A stretch of 64,000 bases of DNA, taken from the NCBI RefSeq assembly GCF_000010125.1, contig NC_007350.1:806001-870000 (forward strand), written 5' to 3'. The notes under the pieces are model-generated. The model saw only the letters and a list, made by a program, of their open reading frames with translations. It did no database searches and was not told the origin of the DNA. Source of the DNA: Staphylococcus saprophyticus subsp. saprophyticus ATCC 15305 = NCTC 7292 (GTDB lineage: Bacteria > Bacillota > Bacilli > Staphylococcales > Staphylococcaceae). Of the stretch, positions 27,074 to 40,957 are shown in pieces. The first letter of the stretch is position 1. Every line of letters starts with the position of its first letter. The position numbers were made by a program, and so were the translations under genes.

Positions 27074-27424
27074 ATGATACACGGTATAGGTGTCGATTTA
27101 ATTGAAATAAGTAGAATAAAGAATCTTTATAAACGTCAATCGAAACTGGTTGATCGCATTTTAACAATAAATGAACAACATAAGTTTAATCAATTTAATA
27201 ATGAACAACGAAAAATGGAATTTTTAGCTGGTCGATTTGCAACGAAAGAAGCGTTTAGTAAAGCTTTAGGTAGTGGTTTAGGAAAAACAGTATCTTTCAC
27301 GGATATTGATTGTGTTAATGATGAAGATGGTAAGCCTTGCATACATTATGAGGGGTACAAAGTACATGTGAGTATTTCGCATACAGAACACTATGCAATG
27401 AGTCAGGTTATTTTAGAGGTTTAA
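27074..27424 (+). CDS. acpS: Holo-[acyl-carrier-protein] synthase
   Basis: Transfers the phosphopantetheine arm of CoA to apo-ACP. The 116-residue protein has the metal-binding [11 protein letters not shown] start and the [17 protein letters not shown] motif, both diagnostic. GTAGGAG precedes ATG. An AT-rich inverted repeat (27459-27468/27488-27497) lies between it and alr and may serve as a weak terminator. Confidence 0.95.
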   Translation: MIHGIGVDLIEISRIKNLYKRQSKLVDRILTINEQHKFNQFNNEQRKMEFLAGRFATKEAFSKALGSGLGKTVSFTDIDCVNDEDGKPCIHYEGYKVHVSISHTEHYAMSQVILEV

Positions 27425-27539
27425 ATTAATTTAGGTGATTTCAGTTTATTAAATTTGGATATATTATCTGTATTGTTATAAAATTAAGATAATATATTTA
27501 TTACACAGGTTATGAACTGATATAGGAGGTACGTGCTTT

Positions 27540-28688
27540 ATGTCTGATAAGTATTATAGATCGACTTACGTCAATGTAGATTTAAATGCAATCGTTGCAA
27601 ATTTTCAAGTCTTTCAAAAATTACATCCAAATAAGACGGTTATGCCAGTAGTGAAAGCAAATGGTTATGGCCTTGGAAGTATTAAGGTAGCAAGACAGCT
27701 CATGGATAATGGTGCTGAGTTTTTTGCTGTAGCAACTTTGGATGAAGCGATTGAATTACGTATGCATGGCATTGATGCTAAGATTTTAGTTTTAGGCGTT
27801 ATTCCAACGGAGCATATTAATAAAGCGATTCAACATCGTGTTGCAATCACTGTACCATCAAAATCATGGCTAGTAGAAGCCGTGAAAGAAATTCCAGAAT
27901 CAAATGAAAAAGATTTATGGATACACGTAAAATTAGACACGGGTATGGGTAGATTAGGTATGAAGACAGCAGAAGAATACAAAGAAGTCATAGAGCTTAT
28001 TAATGGCCATAGCCATTTAATATTTGAAGGTGTATTTACGCATTTCGCATGTGCAGATGAACCTGGCGACTCAATGAACCGCCAACAAACAATGTTTGAA
28101 GAAATCGTTGGACAAGCCGATAAACCAGATTATATACATTCACAAAATTCTGCTGGTGCTTTGATGAAAGACACACAATTTTGTAACGCAGTTAGAGTAG
28201 GTATTTCCCTATATGGCTATTATCCATCCGCTTATGTTAAATCAAATGTGAAAGTGCATTTAAAACCAAGTGCACAGTGGATAAGTGAAATTGTACAGAC
28301 GAAATTACTTCATGCAGGTGAATCAGTCAGTTATGGTAGTGTATATACGGCTGACGAAAAAACTAAAATTGGTGTCATTCCAGTAGGTTATGCGGATGGT
28401 TATCCTAGAATGATGAAAGGTTTCTCAGTGAATGTGAATGGCAAACAATGTGAAGTCATAGGAAAAGTGTGCATGGATCAAACAATTATTAAAATTCCTG
28501 ATGAGATTCAAGTTGGGGATAAAGTAATCATAATGGATCATCACAGCGATACCCCACAATCAGCCGAAGCGCTGGCGCATCAGCAACAAACCATAAATTA
28601 TGAAGTGTTATGTCGCTTGAGTAGAAGACTACCACGTGTTTACCATAGTTCTAAAGACCTAGAAATTCGCAATGAATTACTAAAATAG
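27540..28688 (+). CDS. alr: Alanine racemase
   Basis: PLP enzyme making D-alanine for the cell wall. The 382-residue protein has the PLP lysine Lys39 (VVKANGYG) and the second catalytic base Tyr265 (VSYGSVY). AGGAGG lies 10 bases before ATG. Genes in the order acpS-alr-mazEF-rsbU are the standard staphylococcal arrangement. It is the wall-precursor partner of ddl in this window. Confidence 0.96.
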   Translation: MSDKYYRSTYVNVDLNAIVANFQVFQKLHPNKTVMPVVKANGYGLGSIKVARQLMDNGAEFFAVATLDEAIELRMHGIDAKILVLGVIPTEHINKAIQHRVAITVPSKSWLVEAVKEIPESNEKDLWIHVKLDTGMGRLGMKTAEEYKEVIELINGHSHLIFEGVFTHFACADEPGDSMNRQQTMFEEIVGQADKPDYIHSQNSAGALMKDTQFCNAVRVGISLYGYYPSAYVKSNVKVHLKPSAQWISEIVQTKLLHAGESVSYGSVYTADEKTKIGVIPVGYADGYPRMMKGFSVNVNGKQCEVIGKVCMDQTIIKIPDEIQVGDKVIIMDHHSDTPQSAEALAHQQQTINYEVLCRLSRRLPRVYHSSKDLEIRNELLK

Positions 28689-28775
28689 TATAGTCACTGT
28701 TTGTAAAATTTGTTATCATGTATCTAACAACCAATCTCGAAGATTTATATTTTAGTTACATGGAGGTCTTTATTC

Positions 28776-28946
28776 ATGGCAAGTTTCAACCAAAGTAGAA
28801 TTCATAATATAGAACAACTTTTAAAAGAAGGCTATTCTCAAATGGCTGATTTGAACCTCTCCCTCGCAGCAGAAGCATTTCCGTTTGAATGTGAAGCTTG
28901 TGATTGCAACGAAGTATATATTAGCTCCAAGAATAATAATGAATGA
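28776..28946 (+). CDS. mazE: Antitoxin MazE
   Basis: A 56-codon gene after TGGAGG. The product has an N-terminal DNA-binding helix region ([27 protein letters not shown]) and a C-terminal cysteine-containing tail (ECEACDC) that blocks the toxin, matching staphylococcal MazE. It autoregulates the pair in known systems. Its stop overlaps the mazF start (ATGA), so toxin translation is coupled to antitoxin. Confidence 0.93.
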   Translation: MASFNQSRIHNIEQLLKEGYSQMADLNLSLAAEAFPFECEACDCNEVYISSKNNNE

Positions 28947-29305
28947 TGAGACGTGGTGACGTTTATTTAGCTGATTTATCACCAGTCCAGGGGTCTGAAC
29001 AAGGGGGAATAAGACCTGTCGTAATTATACAAAACGATACTGGTAATAAATATAGTCCTACCGTAATTGTAGCCGCAATTACTGGTAGGATAAATAAAGC
29101 TAAAATACCTACACATGTAGAAATAGAAAAAAGTAAATATAAATTAGATAAAGATTCTGTTATATTGCTAGAGCAGATTAGAACTTTAGATAAAAATAGG
29201 CTGAAAGAAAAATTAACTTATCTTTCTGATAAAAAAATGAAAGAAGTTAATAATGCCATTGATATTAGTTTAGGATTACATACTATTAGGAGTCACAAAG
29301 CCTGA
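28943..29305 (+). CDS. mazF: Endoribonuclease toxin MazF
   Basis: Sequence-specific mRNA interferase; staphylococcal MazF enzymes are known to cut at U-ACAU. The 120-residue protein has the family fold start [20 protein letters not shown] and the likely catalytic pair Arg24 and Thr47. The first of two ATG codons overlaps the mazE stop by four bases. All key residues are intact, so the toxin should be active. It lies just before the sigB regulators. Confidence 0.94.
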   Translation: MMRRGDVYLADLSPVQGSEQGGIRPVVIIQNDTGNKYSPTVIVAAITGRINKAKIPTHVEIEKSKYKLDKDSVILLEQIRTLDKNRLKEKLTYLSDKKMKEVNNAIDISLGLHTIRSHKA

Positions 29306-29458
29306 TTTTCAAAGGTTTACCTAATAAGTTAATAAAATAGTGAATTATAGACATTGATTCTCTATAACATGCAATAATCATTTATTAATGAATTAATCAA
29401 TTTTAACCAAGATTGCTTTTAATAAATGGTAGTGACCTTTGAATAAGATGTCTAATTT

Positions 29459-29487
29459 AAAAGCTTTAGGGTTTCCTAAAGCTTTTT
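29459..29487 (+). terminator. Terminator between mazF and rsbU
   Basis: AAAAGCTTTAGG pairs perfectly with CCTAAAGCTTTT, followed by T's. It would separate the mazEF transcript from rsbU at least partly. Confidence 0.9.
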
Positions 29488-29561
29488 TAAGTATCTAAAG
29501 TACATTTAATAAAAGATGCATGAATATTTAACAATTAAAGTTGTTTTATTCAATGGAGCGA

Positions 29562-29589
29562 TTGACATACATACAGAACATTTGAATAT
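29562..29589 (+). promoter_or_regulatory. Candidate promoter of rsbU
   Basis: Perfect TTGACA (29562-29567), a 16-base spacer and GAATAT (29584-29589), 53 bases before the rsbU GTG. The -10 is poor, so only a candidate; it fits the need for a start after the terminator at 29459. The rest of 29306-29641 shows nothing else. Confidence 0.4.
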
Positions 29590-29641
29590 GTTGCATTCAA
29601 TGTATGCGATTTATATTTGCATTTTGAGGAGGAATTACTGC

Positions 29642-30643
29642 GTGAAAGAATTCAAAAATCAATATAAAGCGCTAATTGATGAAAGCTTACACACGATTGA
29701 TACAAGCGATTTAATAAAGAAGTGTGAAGGTTTTACTGAAGAAGTTATAAAAAAAGATATTTTGCCCGAAGATATCGTTCAAATACATAAAGATTATATA
29801 AAAGGTCAAAATTTAAGTGAAGCACAAATTTTGAAAACCTTTAATGTGTTAAAAGAAATTGTTAAAGGGTTTGGTTACAGTTATAGAGACTATAAACAAT
29901 TAGTGGACAGATTACAGTATCACGATAAAGAAATAGATTTAGCTTCACGTCTGCAGCAAACCATGTTAAAAACAGATATACCTCAATTTGATAGTATACA
30001 AATCGGTGTCATTTCAGTTGCAGCGCAAAAAGTAAGCGGTGATTATTTTAACTTAATTGATCATAAAGATGGCACGATGAGTTTCGCTGTTGCGGATGTC
30101 ATTGGCACAGGTATCCCAGCTGCATTAGCTATGAGTATGATTAAATTTGGAATGGATTCATATGGTCATTCACAATTACCAAGTGATGGTTTAAAACGAC
30201 TGAACCGAGTTGTTGAAAAAAATGTGAATCAAAATATGTTCGTAACAATGTTTTATGGCTTATATGAAGAATTAAATCATTTATTATATTGTAGTTCTGC
30301 AGGCCATGAACCAGGTTATATTTATCGAGCTGAAACAGAAACATTTGAGGAAATGGGAGTTCGAGGAAGAGTACTTGGTGTGAGTCAACAAACACGTTAT
30401 AAGCAACAAGAAATACCTATTTATTTAGATGATTTAGTTATTATTTTTACAGATGGCGTAACTGAAGTCAGAAATGAAGCGGGCGACTTTTTAGACAAAC
30501 AACATTTATTAGATATGATTCATAAATATAAACATATGCACCCTCAAGATATTGTGCAATTATTATATGAAGCCATATTAAAAATACAAAACCCAGATAA
30601 AAGAGATGATTTAACGATATTAATCATTAAAAGAGTAAATTAG
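29642..30643 (+). CDS. rsbU: PP2C-type phosphatase RsbU, activator of SigB
   Basis: Dephosphorylates RsbV so that RsbV can capture RsbW and free SigB. With the GTG at 29642 (GAGGAGG at 29626-29632) the protein is 333 residues, the S. aureus length. The N-terminal helical domain (about 1-115) is followed by a PP2C domain with GDYFNL, VADVIGTGIPAALAMS, SSAGHEPG and FTDGVTE metal motifs. A 42-codon upstream extension is rejected for lack of a ribosome site. Intact, unlike its final target sigB. Confidence 0.95.
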   Translation: MKEFKNQYKALIDESLHTIDTSDLIKKCEGFTEEVIKKDILPEDIVQIHKDYIKGQNLSEAQILKTFNVLKEIVKGFGYSYRDYKQLVDRLQYHDKEIDLASRLQQTMLKTDIPQFDSIQIGVISVAAQKVSGDYFNLIDHKDGTMSFAVADVIGTGIPAALAMSMIKFGMDSYGHSQLPSDGLKRLNRVVEKNVNQNMFVTMFYGLYEELNHLLYCSSAGHEPGYIYRAETETFEEMGVRGRVLGVSQQTRYKQQEIPIYLDDLVIIFTDGVTEVRNEAGDFLDKQHLLDMIHKYKHMHPQDIVQLLYEAILKIQNPDKRDDLTILIIKRVN

Positions 30644-30657
30644 TTTTTAGTGTTTAG

Positions 30658-30682
30658 ATTTAAAATTTAAATTTAAGGGTAT
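30658..30682 (+). promoter_or_regulatory. SigB-type promoter before rsbV
   Basis: ATTTAA (30658-30663), 13-base spacer, GGGTAT (30677-30682), close to the SigB consensus GTTTWW-N12-15-GGGWAW. In S. aureus this position holds the autoregulatory SigB promoter of rsbV-rsbW-sigB. It would be silent if sigB is inactive. Confidence 0.72.
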
Positions 30683-30721
30683 AAATGTTATTAATGAGAC
30701 TATAATTAGGAGTGTAATGTT

Positions 30722-31048
30722 ATGAAGCTTAATATTGAGACTGTAACTCATGATTCACATTATGAGGTGAAAGTTGGCGGTGAACTGGATGTATATACAG
30801 TTCCTGAATTAGAAGAAGTCTTAGTTCCAATGAGACAAGAGGGAACACACGATATCTATGTGAATTTAGAAAATGTGAGTTACATGGATTCAACAGGATT
30901 AGGTTTATTTGTAGGTACATTAAAAGCATTAAACCAAAACGATAAAGAATTATATATATTAGGTGTTTCAGATCGAATAAGTCGTCTTTTTGATATAACT
31001 GGATTAAAAGATTTGATGCATGTTAATGAAGGAACGGAGGTCGAATAA
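30722..31048 (+). CDS. rsbV: Anti-anti-sigma factor RsbV
   Basis: STAS-domain protein that binds the anti-sigma factor RsbW when unphosphorylated. The 108-residue protein has the phosphorylatable serine Ser57 in [21 protein letters not shown] precedes ATG. Its stop is one base before the rsbW start, so it is translationally linked. Confidence 0.96.
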   Translation: MKLNIETVTHDSHYEVKVGGELDVYTVPELEEVLVPMRQEGTHDIYVNLENVSYMDSTGLGLFVGTLKALNQNDKELYILGVSDRISRLFDITGLKDLMHVNEGTEVE

Positions 31049-31049
31049 C

Positions 31050-31532
31050 ATGCAATTTAAACAAGATTATATAGAAATGCGTTTACCAGCATCCGCAGAA
31101 TATGTAAGTTTAATTCGTTTGACATTATCCGGTGTATTTTCAAGAGCAGGTGCGTCATATGATGATATAGAAGATGCTAAAATTGCTGTCAGCGAAGCAG
31201 TGACTAATGCAGTGAAACACGCTTATAAAGATGATTACAATCAAGTGGGGATGATTAATCTTTGCTTCGAAATCTTCGATGATAAAATTAAAATTATTAT
31301 TTCTGATCAAGGTGATAGTTTCGATTATGAAGAAACAAAAGCAAAATTAGGACCATATAAAGAAAATGAAAACATAGACTTCCTTAGAGAAGGCGGTTTG
31401 GGTCTGTTTTTAATTGAATCTTTAATGGATGAGGTTACAGTTGATAAACAATCAGGTGTGACAATCAGTATGATAAAGTATATTAAAAAAGAGCAGGTGC
31501 GAAATAATGGCGAGAGAGTCGAAATCAGTTAA
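31050..31532 (+). CDS. rsbW: Anti-sigma factor and kinase RsbW
   Basis: Binds and inhibits SigB, and phosphorylates RsbV. The 160-residue GHKL kinase shows the N box [11 protein letters not shown], the ISDQGDSFD (G1) box and [14 protein letters not shown] (G2). ATG at 31050 is chosen because ACGGAGG lies at 31034-31040; a longer in-frame start at 31020 is not supported. Its last 26 bases overlap the start of sigB. Confidence 0.95.
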   Translation: MQFKQDYIEMRLPASAEYVSLIRLTLSGVFSRAGASYDDIEDAKIAVSEAVTNAVKHAYKDDYNQVGMINLCFEIFDDKIKIIISDQGDSFDYEETKAKLGPYKENENIDFLREGGLGLFLIESLMDEVTVDKQSGVTISMIKYIKKEQVRNNGERVEIS

Positions 31533-32272
31533 TGATGTATCACCTGAACAAATAAACCAATGGATTATGCAGCATCAAAACAATGAAAATACAGATGCAC
31601 AAGATCAACTTGTAAGACATTATAGAAAGTTAATCGAATCCTTGGCATATAAATATTCTAAAGGTCAATCTCATCACGAAGACCTCGTTCAGGTTGGTTG
31701 GTTTAATCGGTGCAATCAATCGATTTGACTTGTCCTTTGATAGAAAGTTTGAAGCCTTTTTAGTACCAACTGTAATTGGTGAGATTAAACGCTATTTGCG
31801 TGATAAAACATGGAGTGTTCATGTACCTAGAAGAATCAAAGAAATTGGACCACGAATTAAGAAAGTTACAGATGAATTAACAAATGAACTCGAACGTTCA
31901 CCTTCTATTACTGAAATTGCAGATCGATTAGAAGTGAATGAAGAAGATGTGCTTGAAGCAATGGAAATGGGTCAAAGCTACAATGCGTTGAGCGTAGATC
32001 ATTCTATTGAAGCAGATAAAGACGGTTCGACTGTAACTTTACTAGATATCATGGGTCAACAAGATGATAATTATGATTTAACAGAAAAAAGGATGATATT
32101 GGAAAAAATACTTCCAATACTTTCAGAACGAGAAAGACAAATTATTCAATGTACTTTTATTGAAGGTTTAAGCCAAAAAGAAACAGGAGAACGAATTGGC
32201 TTAAGTCAAATGCATGTATCAAGATTGCAGAGAACAGCGATTAAGAAATTACAGGAAGCAGCAAATAAATAA
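31507..32272 (+). pseudogene. sigB: sigB, general stress sigma factor, frameshifted
   Basis: Both halves are clearly SigB. The first frame (from ATG 31507) matches up to HHEDLVQVG and then runs out of homology (WFNRCNQSI) to a stop at 31726-31728, giving 73 residues. Homology resumes in the +1 frame with VGLIGAINRFDLSF and continues to the normal C-terminus at 32272 (regions 2-4, including LSQMHVSRLQ). Staphylococcal SigB reads LVQVGMVGLIG; here only GTTG stands between the CAG and GTT codons where nine bases are expected, so five bases (two codons less one base) are missing at about 31693-31697. The 73-residue fragment lacks region 2.4 and all promoter-binding parts. A restart at TTG 31694 would lack the N-terminus. 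Upstream regulators are intact. Confidence 0.9.
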
Positions 32273-32419
32273 ATTGAATATATAGACAAGGCAGATTTCG
32301 AATTTTATGGAATCTGCTTTTTAATTGTATTGATGATTCTGAGAGAGTCATGTGATACAGATATGTTAAAATGTATTTATTAACAAAATAATATTACATA
32401 ATGATAAGCGGAGGATTTC

Positions 32420-34570
32420 ATGGATAGTAATTTAATTCAATCAATCAGAGATAAATATAGCTTCACAACCAAGCAAATTAATGCTGTTTTATCTTTATTA
32501 GAAGATAAAAATACAGTACCCTTTATAGCTCGTTATAGAAAAGAGCAAACAGGTGGTTTGGATGAAGTAGAAATTAAACAAATTGATGATGAATATCAAT
32601 ATATGGTAAATCTACAGAAGAGAAAAGAAGAAGTTATTAATAATATCGAAGAACAAGGCTTATTAACTTCGGATTTGAAAAGTGATATTTTAAAACAAAA
32701 AAAATTACAAAGAGTAGAAGATTTATACAGACCGTTCAAACAGAAAAAGAAAACAAGAGCAACTGAGGCAAAACGAAAAGGATTAGAGCCATTTGCGCAA
32801 TGGTTACAACAAACAAATATAGACACATCTGTTGAAACGAAAGCACAACAATTTATTAACGATGAAGTCACAAGTGTAGAAGATGCAATCAAAGGCGCTC
32901 AAGATATCATTGCAGAAATTGTTTCAGATAAACCTATATATAGAAGTAAAATACTTAAAGATACATTTCAACAGGGCAATATTATAACGCAAAAGAAAAA
33001 GCATGCAGAAGATGAGAAAGAAATTTTTTCTATGTATTATGATTATACCGAACCGATTAAAAAAATCGCCAATCATCGAGTGCTTGCAGTTAATCGTGGT
33101 GAAAAAGAAAAGGTTTTATCAGTTAAAATAGAAATGGATATACAAGGGATAGAAAATTTTATTAGAAGCAAAGAAATATCATCTGAACATAATGGTACCT
33201 ATGTCATTATAGATGCTATTAAAGATAGTTTGAAAAGATTAATCATGCCATCGATCGAAAGAGAAATAAGAAGTGATTTAACTGAAAAAGCTGAAAATCA
33301 TGCAATCGATGTATTTAGTGAAAATTTGAGAAACTTGTTATTACAACCACCTATGAAAGGAAAGCAAATACTTGGTGTTGATCCCGCTTTTAGAACAGGT
33401 TGTAAACTTGCAGTCATTAATCCATTTGGTACATTTGTAGCTAAAGGAGTCATGTATCCTCATCCTCCAGTAAATAAAAAAGAAGATGCTGAAAAAATAT
33501 TTGTGGACTTCGTTAAAACATATGATGTCGAATTAATAGCTATCGGTAATGGTACAGCGAGCCGTGAAACTGAACAATTTGTTGCTTCAATGATACAAGA
33601 ACACCAATTAAACGTTCAATTTATCATTGTTAATGAAGCGGGGGCATCTGTATACTCTGCATCGGAAGTGGCAAGAAATGAATTCCCAGATTTTCAAGTT
33701 GAGGAGCGTAGTGCTGTTTCGATAGGTAGAAGAGTACAAGATCCATTGAGTGAATTAGTGAAAATAGATCCAAAATCTATCGGCGTTGGTCAATATCAAC
33801 ATGATGTTAACCAAAAGTCATTAGAAGGTGCATTGTCATTTGTTGTTGAAACTGCGGTTAACCAAGTGGGGGTTGATGTGAATACTGCTTCACGTTCATT
33901 ACTACAATATGTATCAGGTTTAACGCCCACAATTGCACAAAATATTATAGATTATAGAGAAGAGAATGGTGCTATAACGCATAATAAAGAAATTGCTAAA
34001 GTTAAAAGATTAGGTGCGAAAACATTTGAACAAAGTATTGGATTTATGAGAATCGTAGGTGGTAAAGAACCCTTAGACAATACTTCGATTCATCCAGAAA
34101 GTTATAATGTAGCAAATCAATTATTAACTGAAATTGAAATGACTACACATGATTTAGGAATGGAAAAACTTAAACTTGCCTTGAACAAAATTGATATTGT
34201 AGCAATGGCAGAAAAGTTAAATATTGGTCAACCGACACTTGAAGATATTATTAACTCATTGATTGCACCTAATAGAGATCCAAGAGATGAATTCGAAACT
34301 CCTATTTTAAAATCTGATGTACTATCTATTGAAGACTTAACTAAAAACATGAAACTTAGTGGGACTGTAAGGAACGTGGTTGATTTTGGTGCATTTGTAG
34401 ATATTGGGGTAAAACAAGATGGACTCGTACACGTATCAAAGCTTGCTAAGAAGTTTGTTAAAAACCCAATGGATATTGTAAGTGTTGGTGATATTGTAGA
34501 TGTATGGATATTAGATATTGATGATAAAAAAGGTAAAGTATCATTAACAATGATTGATCCAAATGGATAA
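32420..34570 (+). CDS. tex: Tex-family RNA-binding transcription accessory protein
   Basis: Cytoplasmic protein that affects transcription and RNA turnover. The 716-residue protein has the Tex domain order: N-terminal helical domain (PFIARYRKEQTGGLDE near residue 35), a YqgF/RNase H-like domain (ILGVDPAFRTGCKLAV near 315), helix-hairpin-helix motifs (VGVDVNTAS...YVSGLTP near 490) and a C-terminal S1 domain (GTVRNVVDFGAFVDIG, from about 645). AGCGGAGG precedes ATG. Overlaps the next gene by eight bases. Confidence 0.93.
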   Translation: MDSNLIQSIRDKYSFTTKQINAVLSLLEDKNTVPFIARYRKEQTGGLDEVEIKQIDDEYQYMVNLQKRKEEVINNIEEQGLLTSDLKSDILKQKKLQRVEDLYRPFKQKKKTRATEAKRKGLEPFAQWLQQTNIDTSVETKAQQFINDEVTSVEDAIKGAQDIIAEIVSDKPIYRSKILKDTFQQGNIITQKKKHAEDEKEIFSMYYDYTEPIKKIANHRVLAVNRGEKEKVLSVKIEMDIQGIENFIRSKEISSEHNGTYVIIDAIKDSLKRLIMPSIEREIRSDLTEKAENHAIDVFSENLRNLLLQPPMKGKQILGVDPAFRTGCKLAVINPFGTFVAKGVMYPHPPVNKKEDAEKIFVDFVKTYDVELIAIGNGTASRETEQFVASMIQEHQLNVQFIIVNEAGASVYSASEVARNEFPDFQVEERSAVSIGRRVQDPLSELVKIDPKSIGVGQYQHDVNQKSLEGALSFVVETAVNQVGVDVNTASRSLLQYVSGLTPTIAQNIIDYREENGAITHNKEIAKVKRLGAKTFEQSIGFMRIVGGKEPLDNTSIHPESYNVANQLLTEIEMTTHDLGMEKLKLALNKIDIVAMAEKLNIGQPTLEDIINSLIAPNRDPRDEFETPILKSDVLSIEDLTKNMKLSGTVRNVVDFGAFVDIGVKQDGLVHVSKLAKKFVKNPMDIVSVGDIVDVWILDIDDKKGKVSLTMIDPNG

Positions 34571-35012
34571 CAGTGCATTACAAAAATTAACAGAGACAAT
34601 CTCGTTAAAGTATTTTAAAATGCCATTTAAACATAAAGCATATTTCAATAAGCGTTTAAGAACGACTGGTGGTCGCTATTTATTAAGTTCACACAATATA
34701 GAAGTGAATGAAAAGCAATTTGCTAAGTTTGGTGAATCAGCTATCATTGATATTATTAAGCACGAATTATGTCATTATCATTTGCACTTACAGAAGAAAG
34801 GATACCAACATAAAGATAAAGATTTTAAACGTCTGTGCCAACAAACAGGTGCGCCTAGATTTTGTTCTGCAATTGAAAAATATGAAGATCGAGTTAATTA
34901 TATATATCAATGTCAAAAATGTGCGTCTAGATTTCCAAGAATAAGAAAAGTCGATACAAATAAAATGGTTTGTGGAAAATGTAATGGAAAACTGAAAGAA
35001 TTAAACAACTAA
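34563..35012 (+). CDS. SprT-like zinc metalloprotease family protein
   Basis: A 149-residue protein of the SprT-like family found after tex in staphylococci. It has the metal motif HELCHYHLH (HExxH) near residue 63 and a C-terminal zinc ribbon with two CxxC pairs (CQKC and CGKC). Substrate unknown; SprT relatives cut DNA-crosslinked proteins in eukaryotes, not shown for this one. ATG at 34563 lies within the end of tex; an in-frame TTG at 34554 is less likely. Confidence 0.85.
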   Translation: MDNSALQKLTETISLKYFKMPFKHKAYFNKRLRTTGGRYLLSSHNIEVNEKQFAKFGESAIIDIIKHELCHYHLHLQKKGYQHKDKDFKRLCQQTGAPRFCSAIEKYEDRVNYIYQCQKCASRFPRIRKVDTNKMVCGKCNGKLKELNN

Positions 35013-35020
35013 TATACTTA

Positions 35021-35070
35021 TAAATAATGAACGCCTATCGATAATTTAGTCGATAGGCGTTCATTATTTA
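35021..35070 (+). terminator. Long hairpin terminator after the SprT-like gene
   Basis: A perfect 20-base stem (35021-35040 with 35051-35070; core AACGCCTATCG/CGATAGGCGTT) around a 10-base loop, followed by TATATATAG. Nine bases after the stop. Confidence 0.85.
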
Positions 35071-35206
35071 TATATAGAATGTATTTTATGGAAGATTTTT
35101 AGCAATGATTAAGGAAAAAATAGAGTATTTTGTGTGTACTTTCACCAAATTAGAAAGTTTAATTAATTAATCTTGTTAATTTACTCTTTTTAGTTTTGTT
35201 TATTCA

Positions 35207-35235
35207 TTGACGATGAGCGAAATATATTATATGAT
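35207..35235 (+). promoter_or_regulatory. rRNA operon promoter P1
   Basis: TTGACG (35207-35212), 17-base spacer, TATGAT (35230-35235). First of two tandem promoters before the tRNA and rRNA genes. Confidence 0.75.
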
Positions 35236-35308
35236 ATTAAACGTTGCGAAATTAATAGCAACTTTGGTTAAGGAAACATTAATTTTGTTAAATACAATTT
35301 AAAAAGTT

Positions 35309-35337
35309 GTTGACAAATGATTAAGAATATATTACAA
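35309..35337 (+). promoter_or_regulatory. rRNA operon promoter P2
   Basis: Perfect TTGACA (35309-35314), 17-base spacer, TACAAT (35332-35337), 48 bases before tRNA-Leu. A very strong SigA promoter as expected for stable RNA. Confidence 0.85.
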
Positions 35338-35385
35338 TGTTATTTGTTACTTAATGAACGAGAAACAAATTAACCGTTTGGCTAA

Positions 35386-35468
<83 letters not shown>

Positions 35469-35493
35469 TCAAATACCTTTAATGAATAAATAT

Positions 35494-35567
35494 GCGGGTG
35501 TAGTTTAATGGCAAAACCTCAGCCTTCCAAGCTGATGTTGTGGGTTCGATTCCCATCACCCGCTCCA
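35494..35567 (+). tRNA. tRNA-Gly (anticodon TCC)
   Basis: Acceptor stem GCGGGTG/CACCCGC, anticodon loop CTTCCAA (anticodon TCC at 35526-35528), T loop GTTCGATTC and an encoded CCA at 35565-35567. 25 bases after tRNA-Leu. Confidence 0.97.
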
Positions 35568-35584
35568 ATAGAAATTTAAATGAA

Positions 35585-35616
35585 CATTGAAAACTGAATT
35601 GCAATATGTCAACGTT
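35585..35616 (+). other. 5' strand of the 16S processing stem
   Basis: This stretch (starting ATTGAAAACTGAATT) is nearly complementary to 37305-37335 beyond 16S. Together they form the long pre-16S helix cut by RNase III. Confidence 0.8.
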
Positions 35617-35709
35617 AATTCCGAACGCAACATTAAATTGTTGGTTCAAAACAAGTGTTAGAAATAACACAAATTAGTATTTTATGAGCTAATCAAACAT
35701 CATAATTCA

Positions 35710-40468
<4,759 letters not shown>

Positions 40469-40498
40469 AATTTTAAATGTTTTGTTTGGTTGAATCAT

Positions 40499-40527
40499 AT
40501 TTTACTTACTATCTAGTTTTGAATGTA
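40499..40527 (+). other. 3' strand of the 23S processing stem
   Basis: ATTTTACTTACTATCTAG and following bases complement 37366-37394 upstream of 23S with few mismatches; the RNase III substrate of pre-23S. Confidence 0.78.
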
Positions 40528-40547
40528 TAATTTTATACATTTCATTG

Positions 40548-40663
40548 TCTGGTGACAATGGCAAGGAGGTCACACCTGTTCCCATGCCGAACACAGAAGT
40601 TAAGCTCCTTAGCGCCGATGGTAGTCGGACTTACGTTCCGCAAGAGTAGGACGTTGCCAGGCA
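40548..40663 (+). rRNA. rrf: 5S ribosomal RNA
   Basis: 116 bases from TCTGGTGACAATGGCAAGG to TTGCCAGGCA; the ends pair to form helix I. Last gene of the operon. Its 3' 62 bases are the start of a duplicated segment (see the repeat entries). Confidence 0.97.
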
Positions 40664-40895
40664 GCATTAATAGGATGCGATGAGCCGAGACCGAGAGGTC
40701 TCTTTTTTTATGTCAAAAAAGGCTTAACTTCTCCAGTTCGAAGAACTGAAAAGCCTAAAATAAGCTATTATGAGAAAGCGTTTGAAGCTGACGAACTGAG
40801 CAAAAGACGAAGCGAGCTTACAAGCAGTGTTGATTAAATGAACATACGAGTCAAAACTCGTATGTAAGAATAACTAAATCCAATAAATTGGAAAG
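40602..40895 (+). repeat. Tandem segment copy 1 (5S 3' half plus downstream DNA)
   Basis: 294 bases from AAGCTCCTTAGCG inside 5S through the terminator and a downstream hairpin-rich region (GGCTTAACTTCTCC..., a perfect CATACGAGT/ACTCGTATG pair) to AATTGGAAAG. It is repeated 355 bases later with only a few substitutions and one deleted base. Confidence 0.92.
40687..40710 (+). terminator. rRNA operon terminator
   Basis: GAGACC-GAGA-GGTCTC followed by seven T. The same terminator recurs at 41042-41064 within the duplicated segment. Confidence 0.93.
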
Positions 40896-40957
40896 TTATT
40901 CTTTATAGGAAAGCGTGAAAGTGAGAAAAGATGCGAGCGCTTGCCTCATGATAGGAA

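Noticed and set aside
29516..29641. 42-codon N-terminal extension of rsbU
   Set aside because: No ribosome site, and the GTG at 29642 gives the family's standard length with GAGGAGG upstream.
31681..31728. sigB shift as a single-base sequencing error
   Set aside because: The comparison needs five missing bases, not one, and there is no homopolymer at the site.
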